Shown: positions 23,579 through 33,484, numbered from the stretch's first letter. The stretch is 64,000 nt of DNA from Longilinea arvoryzae (GCF_001050235.1 NZ_DF967972.1:3312667-3376666), one strand, 5' to 3'. The notes: generated from the sequence alone by a model not told the origin. Translations and numbers: made by a program.

Positions 23579-24373
23579 TTAGATCGATTCATTTCCTGCG
23601 ACCCGATTCTCGGCCAGTTTCGTGGACCGCATTAATTGTTTACGTACGAAGAAGGGATAACCCAGCCCGAGCGTCGCCGCGAAGGTGAACCATTGCATTG
23701 CATACCCCATATGCGGCCCTTCGCTGATCTCGGGCATCACCATTTGCCGAACGGGCACCCCGCTCCAGGAAGGATCCGGCCCCTGCACGATGTAAACGGG
23801 TAGAAGGGGTTCGGCAACCTGCAGCCGGATTCTGTCCAGATTGACGATGTTCCAGGCATCCAGGCGGGTCTCTCCGGGCGCCAGGGTTGGGTCGGGGACG
23901 CCGCCGAAATCCGGGTGGGTCTGCGGTCGGCGAATGACGCCCCTCACGACCACCTGGCCCGGCTCCTGGAATTGGGCGCGCAGTTCAGGGGCAGCTTGAT
24001 CGAAGGGAATCCAGCCTCGATCCACCAGCACGGATTGATCTGAATTGGCTATACGCAGAGGGGTCAGAACGTGAAAACCGAGCTGCCCGCCGTAATCCTG
24101 GTTGCGCAGCAGAACCTCCTGGCTGAAATCATATTCTCCGCGCACGACAACGCTGCGGTATTCCATATCATAGAGCTGCCTGCCCAGGTCGACGTTTTGA
24201 GTCAAATCCAGTTCACTGGCCTGAAGCTGCGCCGTGACCCGTTCATTGAAAACGCGCCGCTGCGCCAGGCGGTCCAACTGCCAGATGCCCAGGCGAATCA
24301 GAACCCCTACGCCTGCGATGGCGAGCAGAGTGGTCAGTATCCAACGCACGGACCAGAAACCAACCGGTTTCAC
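23579..24373 (-). CDS. SURF1 family cytochrome oxidase assembly protein (GTG start)
   Basis: SURF1 helps insert heme A into subunit I of cytochrome c oxidase. The GTG start at 24373 overlaps the cupredoxin stop (GTGA) and begins VKPVGFWSVRWILTTLLAIAG; the open frame extends upstream but there it only shadows the cupredoxin gene. The 264-residue protein has N- and C-terminal membrane helices with the periplasmic SURF1 core between: LGIWQLDRLAQRR, YRSVVVRGEYDFSQEVLLRNQ, VLVDRGWIPFDQA, and the C-terminal GPHMGYAMQWFTFAATLGLGY. It lies between the cupredoxin and COX15-CtaB genes. Confidence 0.92.
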   Translation of the reverse strand: MKPVGFWSVRWILTTLLAIAGVGVLIRLGIWQLDRLAQRRVFNERVTAQLQASELDLTQNVDLGRQLYDMEYRSVVVRGEYDFSQEVLLRNQDYGGQLGFHVLTPLRIANSDQSVLVDRGWIPFDQAAPELRAQFQEPGQVVVRGVIRRPQTHPDFGGVPDPTLAPGETRLDAWNIVNLDRIRLQVAEPLLPVYIVQGPDPSWSGVPVRQMVMPEISEGPHMGYAMQWFTFAATLGLGYPFFVRKQLMRSTKLAENRVAGNESI

Positions 24374-24888
24374 TTCCGCTGTCCCTCCTCTGCGGCGGCG
24401 GAAGGCAGCGGTGAAATCACGATCAGATACAACCAGACCAGCACGCTGGTTGGCGCGGCCACTGCCAGCAATCCCTGAAAACGGATTCCGGCCGTCAAAC
24501 GCGGGCGCACCTCCAATCCAAGGCGCTGACTGGGTTGGAATGAGCAGGATAAGGTATACGTGTTGGGTTTTTCCAACACCAATCGGCCGGTGGATCCGGC
24601 TGGCACCCAGATGGGGCCCAACTGGTGGCTGACCGAATCTTCGTTCTTCACCACAATGACATCCCCCTCCACGAAGGTCATATCCTGGGGCAGGCTGGGC
24701 ACCGCCAGGCCGGCCTGAATGCGATCTGCCGTGCCGGGCGGTACAACCAGGTCGAATTCGTCCGGTTTGCGATCCAGTTGGGTGCGCTGAAGGTAAAACG
24801 AGCCTTCCGACACGATCACCCCCAACAGCAGCGCGATCCCCACTGAGATCAATGTCCGCCACAGGATTGCCCTGCCAAAAGGGGTCAC
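24370..24888 (-). CDS. Membrane-anchored cupredoxin-like protein (GTG start)
   Basis: A 172-residue protein with an N-terminal membrane helix (ILWRTLISVGIALLLGVIV), a periplasmic beta domain and a C-terminal helix (LLAVAAPTSVLVWLYLIVI). The domain carries cupredoxin-like copper ligand candidates: His in SVSHQLGPIWV and Cys in YTLSCSFQ. A third ligand is less clear. The GTG at 24888 is preferred because it overlaps the SCO stop region and gives a clean membrane anchor; upstream codons in this frame only shadow the SCO gene. Its place between SCO and SURF1 suggests copper delivery or electron transfer for the caa3 oxidase. Confidence 0.75.
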   Translation of the reverse strand: MTPFGRAILWRTLISVGIALLLGVIVSEGSFYLQRTQLDRKPDEFDLVVPPGTADRIQAGLAVPSLPQDMTFVEGDVIVVKNEDSVSHQLGPIWVPAGSTGRLVLEKPNTYTLSCSFQPSQRLGLEVRPRLTAGIRFQGLLAVAAPTSVLVWLYLIVISPLPSAAAEEGQRK

Positions 24889-24889
24889 G

Positions 24890-25489
24890 TCATTTCTCCC
24901 GCAGCAGATAACGGAGATCGGACACGATATCCTCTGCCGTTGTGCCAAACGCATAGGTCGCCCGTAAATTGCCCTGCTTGTCGATGAGGTATATCCGGCT
25001 GGTGTGGTCGACCGAATAAGTTTCCGGTGTGCTTCCCGGTACGATCTGTCGGTAGACTCCATAGGCCTGCCAGACGGTGGAAAGTTCGCTTTCGTTGCCG
25101 GTCAACCCGATCACTCCATCATCGAAACCTTTCAGATATGCGGCCATTTTTTCAGCCGTGTCGCGCTGAGGATCGACGGTGATGAACAGAAAATCCACGC
25201 CTTCGGCTGAACTGCCCAGATCCGCGCGCGCTTGTTTGAACACCGCCATCGTCGCCGGGCAAACGTCCGGACAACTGGTGTAGCCGAAGAAAATGATGAC
25301 CGGGCGGCCGGCGCGGGCGCTCAATTGATAGCTGCCGCCATCCGCTCGCGGCAATTCGATCTCAGGAGCAGGCCCGGCCGGACTCAGTTCCGATCCGCGC
25401 AGCGTATACGGCCGCGCGGATACCACGCTCCACACGCTGACAATGCCAATCAGCGCAAACGCTGCCAGCCAGGCCAGATTGTGCTTCAT
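24890..25489 (-). CDS. SCO1/SenC family copper chaperone
   Basis: A 199-residue thioredoxin-fold protein tethered by an N-terminal helix, which helps build the CuA centre of oxidase subunit II. Copper ligands are intact: CxxxC in GYTSCPDVCPATM near residue 75 and the distal His in SVDHTSRIYLID near residue 160. AGGAGA lies before the ATG. It follows subunit III by 10 bases and precedes the cupredoxin, which fits joint work on CuA assembly. Confidence 0.94.
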   Translation of the reverse strand: MKHNLAWLAAFALIGIVSVWSVVSARPYTLRGSELSPAGPAPEIELPRADGGSYQLSARAGRPVIIFFGYTSCPDVCPATMAVFKQARADLGSSAEGVDFLFITVDPQRDTAEKMAAYLKGFDDGVIGLTGNESELSTVWQAYGVYRQIVPGSTPETYSVDHTSRIYLIDKQGNLRATYAFGTTAEDIVSDLRYLLREK

Positions 25490-25499
25490 CTTTTTTCTC

Positions 25500-26069
25500 C
25501 TATAGCGTTCCGATCAGGTAGAGCGCCGGGTAGAAGAAGATCCAAACCACGTCCACATAGTGCCAGTAATTGGCGGCTGCTTCCACCGCCCAGTGCCGCT
25601 CGGGCGAGTAACGCCCTTTCAGGCCGTTGCGGAGAATGACCATCAGGAACAACACACCGGTCAGCACGTGGAAGGCGTGCATGCCCGTCATCATGTAGAA
25701 AACCGCGCCCTCAGCGCCGTCTGACGGGCCGAACGGGGCAGTTCGCCATTCCACGCCCACCACGCCGGCCAGGAAGACGAGTCCCAGCAGCAGGGTGATG
25801 AAGGTGCTAACCACAAATCCCTTTCGATCGCCGTTGGATATGGAGACTTCCGCCCGGTTCATAAAGAAACTGCTGATCAATAACACCGAGGTAACGATCA
25901 AGCCCAGGGTGGTGTTCAACTCGGGACGCCGGCTGCCCAGCAAATAAAAACGGGCAACCAACAGGCCGCCGAACATGAACGTGTCCGAAAGAAGGAAAAG
26001 CCACAATCCGAGACGGTTGGTTGCCAGTTTTTGTCGATCGTCCGACAGCGAATGAGCTGCGCTTTCCAT
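25500..26069 (-). CDS. ctaE: Cytochrome c oxidase subunit III
   Basis: Heme-copper oxidase subunit III, 189 residues and five membrane helices, the short form without the first two helices of mitochondrial subunit III. Typical segments are LGLWLFLLSDTFMFGGLLVARF, GTVGVEWR-type helix 3 and MMTGMHAFHVLTGVLFLMVIL, ending HWAVEAAANYWHYVDVVWIFFYPALYLIG. The start at 26069 overlaps the subunit IV stop by one base (TGATG) and has GAGGG upstream; longer starts only shadow the subunit IV gene. Confidence 0.93.
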   Translation of the reverse strand: MESAAHSLSDDRQKLATNRLGLWLFLLSDTFMFGGLLVARFYLLGSRRPELNTTLGLIVTSVLLISSFFMNRAEVSISNGDRKGFVVSTFITLLLGLVFLAGVVGVEWRTAPFGPSDGAEGAVFYMMTGMHAFHVLTGVLFLMVILRNGLKGRYSPERHWAVEAAANYWHYVDVVWIFFYPALYLIGTL

Positions 26070-26287
26070 CAATGCCCTCCTTCGTCCGTCCCAAACAATC
26101 TGGAAATGTGCATGAAAAAGTCGATGACCAGGCCGGCCTTCGAAATGGCCAGGATCCATAGGACCGCTGAAGGCACACCCATTCGCGCCAGGATGTATTC
26201 GAGCGCCGTCACCCCGGCCAACGCCAGGAACACGAACACGCCGCGCCGGAGAGCCGGATCTTTTTGGGAGGTTTTTCCGCTATTCAT
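26069..26287 (-). CDS. Cytochrome c oxidase subunit IV-like small protein
   Basis: A 72-residue protein with two or three membrane helices: RGVFVFLALAGVTALEYILARMGV and VLWILAISKAGLVIDFFMHISRLF. The second carries the KAxLVxxFFMH pattern of the bacterial COX4 family. AAGGTGG lies 5 bases before the chosen ATG at 26287. A TTG seven codons further upstream is possible but overlaps the subunit I stop. It is placed between subunits I and III, as usual in caa3-type operons. Confidence 0.88.
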   Translation of the reverse strand: MNSGKTSQKDPALRRGVFVFLALAGVTALEYILARMGVPSAVLWILAISKAGLVIDFFMHISRLFGTDEGGH

Positions 26288-26304
26288 GCATCCACCTTTT
26301 TGTC

Positions 26305-28155
<1,851 letters not shown>

Positions 28156-28182
28156 GGGTTCACTCCATTTTTTCGGCTGAAC

Positions 28183-29193
28183 TCACTGGAGAGTCTTGAT
28201 GAAGGCGATGATGTCGGCGATATCTTTATCCGAGAGGGTCCCCAGATACGTCTGAGGCATCACCCCGGCTGGATAACCTTCGACCACCTGCACATTCGGC
28301 TTCAGAATGGAATTCTTCAAATACACCTCATCAGCGGTTACGGTTGTCCCATCCGTCAGAACGCGTTGTGAGTCAAACAGGCCCTTCCAGGTTGGCCCTA
28401 CCAGGCGGCTGCCGTCCACCGAATGGCAGGCGGTGCAGCCGTTCTGCTTGACCAATTCCTTGCCGCGCGTGACCGGATCCGCGTTCAACAACTTGACCTG
28501 TTCATCGACCCAGGCCTGAAAATCGGCTTGGCTCACCACCACCACCGGGCTTTCCATATAGGCATGCAGCGTCCCGCACAATTCCGCGCACCGGACCTTG
28601 TAGGTGCCAATGACGGTCGGGGTAATTCGCAACTCCTTGACCAGATTTTCACCCGGCAGTAAATCCTGCTTGACCCGAAATTCAGGCACCCAGAAGGAAT
28701 GAATCACGTCCTGGGAGGTCAATTTCAATAGAACCTGCCGGTCGACCGGAAGTTGCAGGGTGTCGGAGGTAATGCCGTACTCTGGATATTCGAAAGTCCA
28801 CGACCACTGGCGGCCGGTCACCTTGACCTCAAGCGCCTGCGGATCGACTTTACGTGTCTCGGCCAGTGAAAGAGAGCCGATATAGGAAAAATAAATCACT
28901 GCTGCCAGCGGCAGGATCGTCCATGCCACTTCCAGCTTGTTGGAACTCTTGAAGAATTTGCCCGCGATCTTTTCTTTTCCACGCTGCCGGAAGACGATCA
29001 GGCTGTAAACCAGAAACACCGTGATCAGTGAGAACAGAAATGAAATCATCAGAAAATGGTCGTTGAACAGGCGGTCGATGATGACGGCCTGCGTACTGGC
29101 CTCGATGGGCAGCAGGCCAACCCGTCGCAGGGTAAAGTCAACCAGCACCGTAAGAACTGCCACGAACCCGGCCACGATGACAAAATGCTTCAT
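28183..29193 (-). CDS. ctaC: Cytochrome c oxidase subunit II with fused cytochrome c (caa3 type)
   Basis: 336-residue subunit II starting at MKHFVIVAGF (29193), where GGAGGAG sits 8 bases upstream. Two membrane helices are followed by the CuA domain with ligands in VIHSFWVPEF and CAELCGTLHAYME (Cys, Cys, His, Met). A C-terminal cytochrome c domain has the heme motif CTACH near residue 255 and a late Met in GVMPQTYLG. The fused cytochrome marks a caa3 enzyme that takes electrons from a soluble or anchored cytochrome c. The frame is open upstream for another 136 codons encoding a receiver-like domain, so a 472-residue fusion product is also possible. Confidence 0.93.
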   Translation of the reverse strand: MKHFVIVAGFVAVLTVLVDFTLRRVGLLPIEASTQAVIIDRLFNDHFLMISFLFSLITVFLVYSLIVFRQRGKEKIAGKFFKSSNKLEVAWTILPLAAVIYFSYIGSLSLAETRKVDPQALEVKVTGRQWSWTFEYPEYGITSDTLQLPVDRQVLLKLTSQDVIHSFWVPEFRVKQDLLPGENLVKELRITPTVIGTYKVRCAELCGTLHAYMESPVVVVSQADFQAWVDEQVKLLNADPVTRGKELVKQNGCTACHSVDGSRLVGPTWKGLFDSQRVLTDGTTVTADEVYLKNSILKPNVQVVEGYPAGVMPQTYLGTLSDKDIADIIAFIKTLQ

Positions 29194-29601
29194 ATTCTCG
29201 CTCCTCCGTGGGCCTGCTTTCGTCGGCTGGGGGGCCGAAGCCGCCGGGATATGCAACCAATCCTGCGCCTGATCCGGAGACAGCGCGCGCCGGTCATAGA
29301 CCACGGCCGCGCCGCTGGCAGTCAGAGAAACCAGCATGACCTGCATCGGACGCTCTCCGGAGATGAACTGGTTTAGAAATCGAGTCCGGTCGATGCTCTG
29401 ATCGTCATAATCGAGGATGACCAGGTCGGGTTTCCATTCCTCGAGCAGATCCAGTGTGGTTTGGGTCGCCGTGGTGATGCGAATTTCCAGCCGCTGCCCG
29501 CCAGTCTGTTTCGCAAGAAGCTTTTCCAACCCTCTGCCATATAAAGGATTGGCGGAAGCGATCAGAATTCGTCGCGTCTCACCTGACGATGGATTTTTCA
29601 T
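29194..29601 (-). CDS. Degenerate receiver-like domain, in frame with subunit II
   Basis: 136 codons from ATG at 29601 run without a stop into ctaC. The translated segment has the alternating layout of a response-regulator receiver: RILIASANPLYGRGLEKLL, TLDLLEEWKPDLVILDYDDQSI, PMQVMLVSLTASGAAVVYDRR. An Asp is kept at the usual phosphorylation strand (VILDYD), but the acidic pair after strand 1 is AN and the conserved Lys is absent, so normal phosphotransfer is unlikely. It may be a separate cytoplasmic domain of a fused subunit II, or an upstream frame whose own stop was lost. A Pro-rich 15-residue linker ends it. Confidence 0.7.
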
Positions 29602-29745
29602 CTTCCCTTTGAATTACAACTCACCCAAGGCGGTTCAACCGATCTACGCATCCTTAATTTACAAAAATAAGCCCTTCAGGTCCATCCACCCGACCGGGCT
29701 ACTAGGGTTATTCTTCACCGCAAAAAGGGTGATTCCCACCTCACC

Positions 29746-29777
29746 CAAAACAAAAACCCGGCATGGATCATGCCGGG
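29746..29777 (-). terminator. Terminator of the two-component operon
   Basis: Perfect stem CCCGGCATG/CATGCCGGG with a three-base loop, followed on the minus strand by TTTTTGTTTT. It separates the response regulator gene from the oxidase operon downstream. Confidence 0.9.
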
Positions 29778-29806
29778 CGTTTCAAGAAAGAAATATTTGG
29801 AATGCT

Positions 29807-30457
29807 TTATTGCATGGGATGGATCAATCTCATTTTGATTGCTTTGCCAACCGCCTCGATTCGATTCTCGGCTTCGAGTTTCTCAAGAATGTGACGGACA
29901 TGTGTCTTGACGGTGTTTTCCGAGATGAATAATCCCTGGCTGATTTGATGGGTGGTCTGTCCGGCCGCCAGACAGCGCAGCACTTCCATTTCCCGTTCGC
30001 TCAACAAGGGTTGCGCTTCCCGGTTGGGTCGAACCACGGCTCGCATCACGGCGCCGGTGACCTCGGGTGAAAGAACGCCCTGCCCTTCGGCTGTTTTCAA
30101 CAGCGCCTTGCGCAGGTCATCCGGTTCGATGTTTTTCAACAAATAACCATCCGCGCCGGCGCGAATAGCGCCCATTAAATCTTCTTCCGTTTTCGAGATC
30201 GTCAGCATCAAAACGCGGGTATTGATTTTCCGGGCACGCAGCGCCTGAACCGTCTCGACCCCATCCATGCGGGGCATATTCACGTCCAGCAGGACCAGGT
30301 CTGGCTTTTGAGCCGCGATCACATCCAGGGCCTCCACCCCGTCCCCCGCCTCACCGACGACTTGAAATTCAGGCATATCCTCCAGCAACCCCACCAATCC
30401 CCGCCGGAAGAGGGCATGGTCGTCAACCACCACCAGACGCAGACAAACCGGGCTCAA
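29807..30457 (-). CDS. NarL/LuxR-family response regulator (TTG start)
   Basis: A 216-residue response regulator. The receiver has VVVDDHALFRRGL (acidic pair), PDLVLLDVNMPRMDG (phospho-Asp) and LLKNI (Lys). The LuxR-type helix-turn-helix LSEREMEVLRCLAAGQTTHQISQGLFISENTVKTHVRHILEKL is at residues 150-195. The start is TTG, overlapping the kinase stop (TTGA) with AGGAGGTGATATC upstream. It is co-transcribed with the histidine kinase and lies directly upstream of the caa3 operon, whose control is a plausible role. Confidence 0.93.
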   Translation of the reverse strand: MSPVCLRLVVVDDHALFRRGLVGLLEDMPEFQVVGEAGDGVEALDVIAAQKPDLVLLDVNMPRMDGVETVQALRARKINTRVLMLTISKTEEDLMGAIRAGADGYLLKNIEPDDLRKALLKTAEGQGVLSPEVTGAVMRAVVRPNREAQPLLSEREMEVLRCLAAGQTTHQISQGLFISENTVKTHVRHILEKLEAENRIEAVGKAIKMRLIHPMQ

Positions 30458-32256
30458 GATATCACCTCCTGGAGCGGAATGGGAAGTTGCAATCGAACCG
30501 TCGTCCCCTGGCCGGGCTGGCTGAGCACCTGAAAATCGGCTCCAACGGCTTCCGCGCGCTCGCGCATGCCGCGCAATCCAAAGCGGGAAATCTCGGGCAC
30601 TTCGGCGGGAGAAAAACCGCAGCCGTCATCCTGAATTTCGATAATCAGATCTTCTTTTTGAGAATGGGCTCTGATATCGACATGCCTGGCATCGGCGTGC
30701 TTGCGGACGTTATTGAGCGCCTCCTGAATGATGCGCATGATTTGAATTTCAATTTCGGGATTAAGGGCCGGCATTTCCTGCGTGACATCCATTTGGATCG
30801 GGATGGAAAAATCGCGCTCGTAATCCTTGCTGAGACGCGATAGCCAGTTGAAAAGGCCTTCCCTGGGGGCCAGGCGCAGATCCTCGATCGATTTGCGCGT
30901 GTCAATATACGCCTCACTCAAAGCCTGGTAGCTTTGCTTGATGGCCTGATTCAGGCGAGGATAATCCCCCTGGCCCAGATAATTCTGCATTTGCGCGGTT
31001 GTCAGTTTGAGAAAAGCCAGTGTCTGGGCCAGGTTATCGTGAATTTCCCGCGCCAGGCGGATGCGTTCCTGAACGACGGTCTCGAATTTGATCGACTTGC
31101 GGAAACGTTCCATTTCCAAAAGCAGGCCCACCTGGTGAGCAATGACCTCGATTAAAGAACTCTGGCACTCGCCAGATTCAGCCCCATCCCGGAGCCAGAT
31201 CCATAATTCGCCGACCGAAGAGCCGTCCGGGAGCATCAGAGAATTCACCTGCAGCCTTCCCGGTCCCTTCGCTTCGACCGCTTCCGTCACTCCCACAACC
31301 TGAGCGGATTGTCGCGCCGAATTTTCCAAAACGGCCAGTCCTGAAGACGTGCCGAAAGTCAGCCGCAATAAGCCTCCCGATAAATCCGGCGATTGGACCC
31401 GTAAAATGGCCGCTTCCGCCTCCAGGAGGGGTAACAAATCCTCGATCAAACCCCCAAACTGGCTGCCCAGGTCCGGACTCTCACGCTCATCCTGTTGATA
31501 ATAGCGCAGAGTATTCAATTCGCGGGATCGTTGTCTTAAGGTCTCCACTCCCTGGCCAATTTCAACCAAAATTTGTTCCAAAAAAGCCCTCAGGCTGGCG
31601 TCCAGCTTTTGAGATGGCAGGAGGTAGAGATTGAGCATGCCCAGCATCAATTCATTCCGTTGCATCGGCAGACAATAGACATCCACCGCACTGTAAGGCC
31701 CTTCCAACAGCGGACATTTTTCACCTGCTTCAGCGTGCAAGCGCTGGCATTGGTGGCATATTTTGCGCACGCGCAGGGCCGTCAGATGTTCCGCCCAGGA
31801 AGTCAACATGGGCTGGGGTAGTTTTCCAAGACTATAGGCCGGAAGCGGAATTCCCCACTCATCCATGGGAACCAGTGAAACCGCCGTCGCCCCGCTGATG
31901 TCCAGAATCATGTTCAGCGCACCCTCCACCAGTTGCTTTTCGTCCTGGGCGGTCGTCAGAATGCGGTTGATCCACTGGACGCCTTTCAGTTCGCGTTCCA
32001 TTGAAATCATTTTTTGTTCGTTATCGGCCAATTCCATCCGGATGAGACGTTGCTGGCGAACCAGACCCAACGCCAGCGCCGCCAGCAATCCCAAACCCAT
32101 CAATTCAAGCCCGGACACGAGCCGGAAGTCGACGGACAGAAAAGAATTCGGGGTTTGCAGATTCCAGTCCAGGCCGATCCCGATCAGGGATAGTGCAATA
32201 CCGATTACACCGGTCAGCAGCAATTTTCGTGGAATGGACCGTATCGATGTTCGCAT
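30454..32256 (-). CDS. Sensor histidine kinase with Cys-bearing GAF domain (HisKA_3 type)
   Basis: A 600-residue membrane kinase: two N-terminal helices with a very short outer loop, a GAF-like domain (about 90-245), a second GAF-like region (265-390), the HisKA_3 dimerisation motif RIRLAREIHDNLAQTL with the phospho-His, and a HATPase domain (EALNNVRKHADARHV, DDGCGFSPAEV, FGLRGMRERAEAVGA). The first GAF holds C-X2-C-X10-C-X13-C in KICHQCQRLHAEAGEKC and VYCLPM, suggesting a bound metal or iron-sulfur cluster for redox sensing; this is inference. TAAAAT ends six bases before the ATG, so the mRNA may be leaderless. Confidence 0.92.
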   Translation of the reverse strand: MRTSIRSIPRKLLLTGVIGIALSLIGIGLDWNLQTPNSFLSVDFRLVSGLELMGLGLLAALALGLVRQQRLIRMELADNEQKMISMERELKGVQWINRILTTAQDEKQLVEGALNMILDISGATAVSLVPMDEWGIPLPAYSLGKLPQPMLTSWAEHLTALRVRKICHQCQRLHAEAGEKCPLLEGPYSAVDVYCLPMQRNELMLGMLNLYLLPSQKLDASLRAFLEQILVEIGQGVETLRQRSRELNTLRYYQQDERESPDLGSQFGGLIEDLLPLLEAEAAILRVQSPDLSGGLLRLTFGTSSGLAVLENSARQSAQVVGVTEAVEAKGPGRLQVNSLMLPDGSSVGELWIWLRDGAESGECQSSLIEVIAHQVGLLLEMERFRKSIKFETVVQERIRLAREIHDNLAQTLAFLKLTTAQMQNYLGQGDYPRLNQAIKQSYQALSEAYIDTRKSIEDLRLAPREGLFNWLSRLSKDYERDFSIPIQMDVTQEMPALNPEIEIQIMRIIQEALNNVRKHADARHVDIRAHSQKEDLIIEIQDDGCGFSPAEVPEISRFGLRGMRERAEAVGADFQVLSQPGQGTTVRLQLPIPLQEVIS

Positions 32257-32262
32257 GGATTA

Positions 32263-32268
32263 ATTTTA
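32263..32268 (-). promoter_or_regulatory. -10 element of a possibly leaderless kinase promoter
   Basis: TAAAAT on the minus strand with six bases to the ATG, the same spacing as at the TPR gene, and no ribosome-binding site. No clear -35 box. Confidence 0.4.
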
Positions 32269-32323
32269 CCTGAAATCGATTCTTTTTTCTCTCTGTTCAA
32301 GCCTCAACCATAGGATCGGTGAC

Positions 32324-32355
32324 AAAAAAAATCCCCTGCTCATCCAACGCAGGGG
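32324..32355 (-). terminator. Terminator of the cytochrome c gene
   Basis: Stem CCCCTGC/GCAGGGG (32333-32339, 32349-32355) with a nine-base loop, followed on the minus strand by a run of eight T. Confidence 0.9.
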
Positions 32356-32376
32356 ACGAGATTCAAAAGCATCCGG

Positions 32377-32805
32377 TTATTTAAAATTCATCTCCATGTA
32401 GGTGATGACATTCCAGATATCATTTTCACTGAGCGTACCTTTCCAGGAAGGCATCGAAGAATTAAACGGCGACATGCCACCCCCTTCGGAAATGCGCCAG
32501 AACATATAGGCTTCGCTGGCTTCAGCGACCGTTTTCTTCAGATCAGCCGGTTTGGGATCCAACGCCGCTCCGGCCGGCCCATCCCCGGCGCCGCCTGTTC
32601 CATGGCATGAAGCGCAGTTGGCTTCATATACCGTTTTCCCGGCATCCGAGGCATCCGTCTTCCCCGCAAACGGATTGGTCTTATTGGCATATTCTGAGGG
32701 AGGCTCAGGTCGGGTGGACGTTTTCGCGGCGCTCCCGCCGCATGCCGATAACAGAATTGCGCTCAACACCAGGATGACCGTAAGGAAAAAGATCGTTTTC
32801 TTCAT
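32377..32805 (-). CDS. Lipoprotein cytochrome c
   Basis: A 142-residue membrane-tethered cytochrome c. The signal ends in lipobox LSACGG near residue 21, followed by a Ser/Thr/Pro linker and one heme domain. The heme motif is CASCH in YEANCASCHGTGGAGDGPAGAAL near residue 61. The probable axial Met is in SSMPSWKG, with the conserved C-terminal helix ENDIWNVITYMEM. It could pass electrons to the cytochrome c domain of the caa3 oxidase nearby. It has its own promoter (32844-32872) and terminator. Confidence 0.92.
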   Translation of the reverse strand: MKKTIFFLTVILVLSAILLSACGGSAAKTSTRPEPPSEYANKTNPFAGKTDASDAGKTVYEANCASCHGTGGAGDGPAGAALDPKPADLKKTVAEASEAYMFWRISEGGGMSPFNSSMPSWKGTLSENDIWNVITYMEMNFK

Positions 32806-32843
32806 AGGAGATCTCCTTTGTGGAAAATGGATGCGACGATAAA

Positions 32844-32872
32844 ATTATATACTTTTTTGATTGCAATTGGAA
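32844..32872 (-). promoter_or_regulatory. Promoter of the cytochrome c gene
   Basis: TTCCAA (complement of 32867-32872), 17-base spacer, TATAAT (complement of 32844-32849). The leader is about 30 bases with GGAGATC before the start. Confidence 0.75.
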
Positions 32873-32906
32873 CAGTATTTTCAGGCTTCGTCATTTCTTT
32901 ATCAAA

Positions 32907-32927
32907 TAGATCATATATTAGATCATA
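32907..32927. repeat. Two direct repeats TAGATCATA between divergent promoters
   Basis: TAGATCATA occurs at 32907-32915 and again at 32919-32927, a 12-base period, in the AT-rich gap between the cytochrome c gene and the Rrf2 regulator. It lies about 35 bases upstream of the cytochrome c -35 box and about 100 bases before rrf2. A regulator site is possible. Confidence 0.4.
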
Positions 32928-33025
32928 CACATAAGATTAACAGGATATTTGTCACTTTCGATGTCAACAATGTTCGGTTAAATTTGTTCCTGTAAACCCA
33001 TCACAAACCCAATTAGAGGTGAATA

Positions 33026-33484
33026 ATGTTTCGAATTAGTCGTCGTTTAGATTATGGTGTTCAGCTCATGGTGGCACTGGCAGCTGAAGAAGAGAATCAT
33101 CCCATCCCCACCGCAGCCCTCGCCGAAAAACTGGAAATCCCCCTGCCCTTCCTGCATCAGATTGCGCACACGCTCATGCAGGCCGGCCTGATCAAGGCTT
33201 CGCCAGGCCCACGGGGTGGTTTGCGCCTCAGCCAGTCTCCCGCTTCCATCAGCCTGTTGCGCATTTCCGAAACCCTGGAAGGCCCCATTTGCCTCAATCC
33301 CTGCCTGGAATGCGGTGAAGAGTGCCCTCGCCAGGAAAGCTGCACGGCTATGCCCGTCTGGAACAGCCTGCAGGATTTGATCGTTCGTAATCTGGATAGC
33401 GTCCACCTGGATATGCTGCTCACCTCCTCTGACGCGCTTCAGAATCTCTTCAAAGTCAAAGAAATGGCCGGAAAACTAAACTAA
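33026..33484 (+). CDS. Rrf2-family transcriptional regulator with Cys cluster
   Basis: A 152-residue winged-helix Rrf2 protein. The family N-terminus is clear (MFRISRRLDYGVQLMVALA), with the recognition region TAALAEKLEIPLPFLHQIAHTLMQAGLIKASPGPRGGLRL. Five cysteines lie in ICLNPCLECGEECPRQESC (about residues 90-108), where IscR, NsrR and RsrR bind an iron-sulfur cluster. It probably senses iron-sulfur status, NO or redox. GAGGTGAATA precedes the ATG. It is divergent from the cytochrome c gene, a likely target, and the repeats at 32907-32927 are a candidate site. Confidence 0.92.
   Translation: MFRISRRLDYGVQLMVALAAEEENHPIPTAALAEKLEIPLPFLHQIAHTLMQAGLIKASPGPRGGLRLSQSPASISLLRISETLEGPICLNPCLECGEECPRQESCTAMPVWNSLQDLIVRNLDSVHLDMLLTSSDALQNLFKVKEMAGKLN

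Noticed and set aside
24373..24862. A 427-residue version of SURF1 that starts at 24862.
   Set aside because: The first 163 codons overlap the cupredoxin gene in another frame and show no SURF1 or signal-like sequence. GTG at 24373 gives a normal length.
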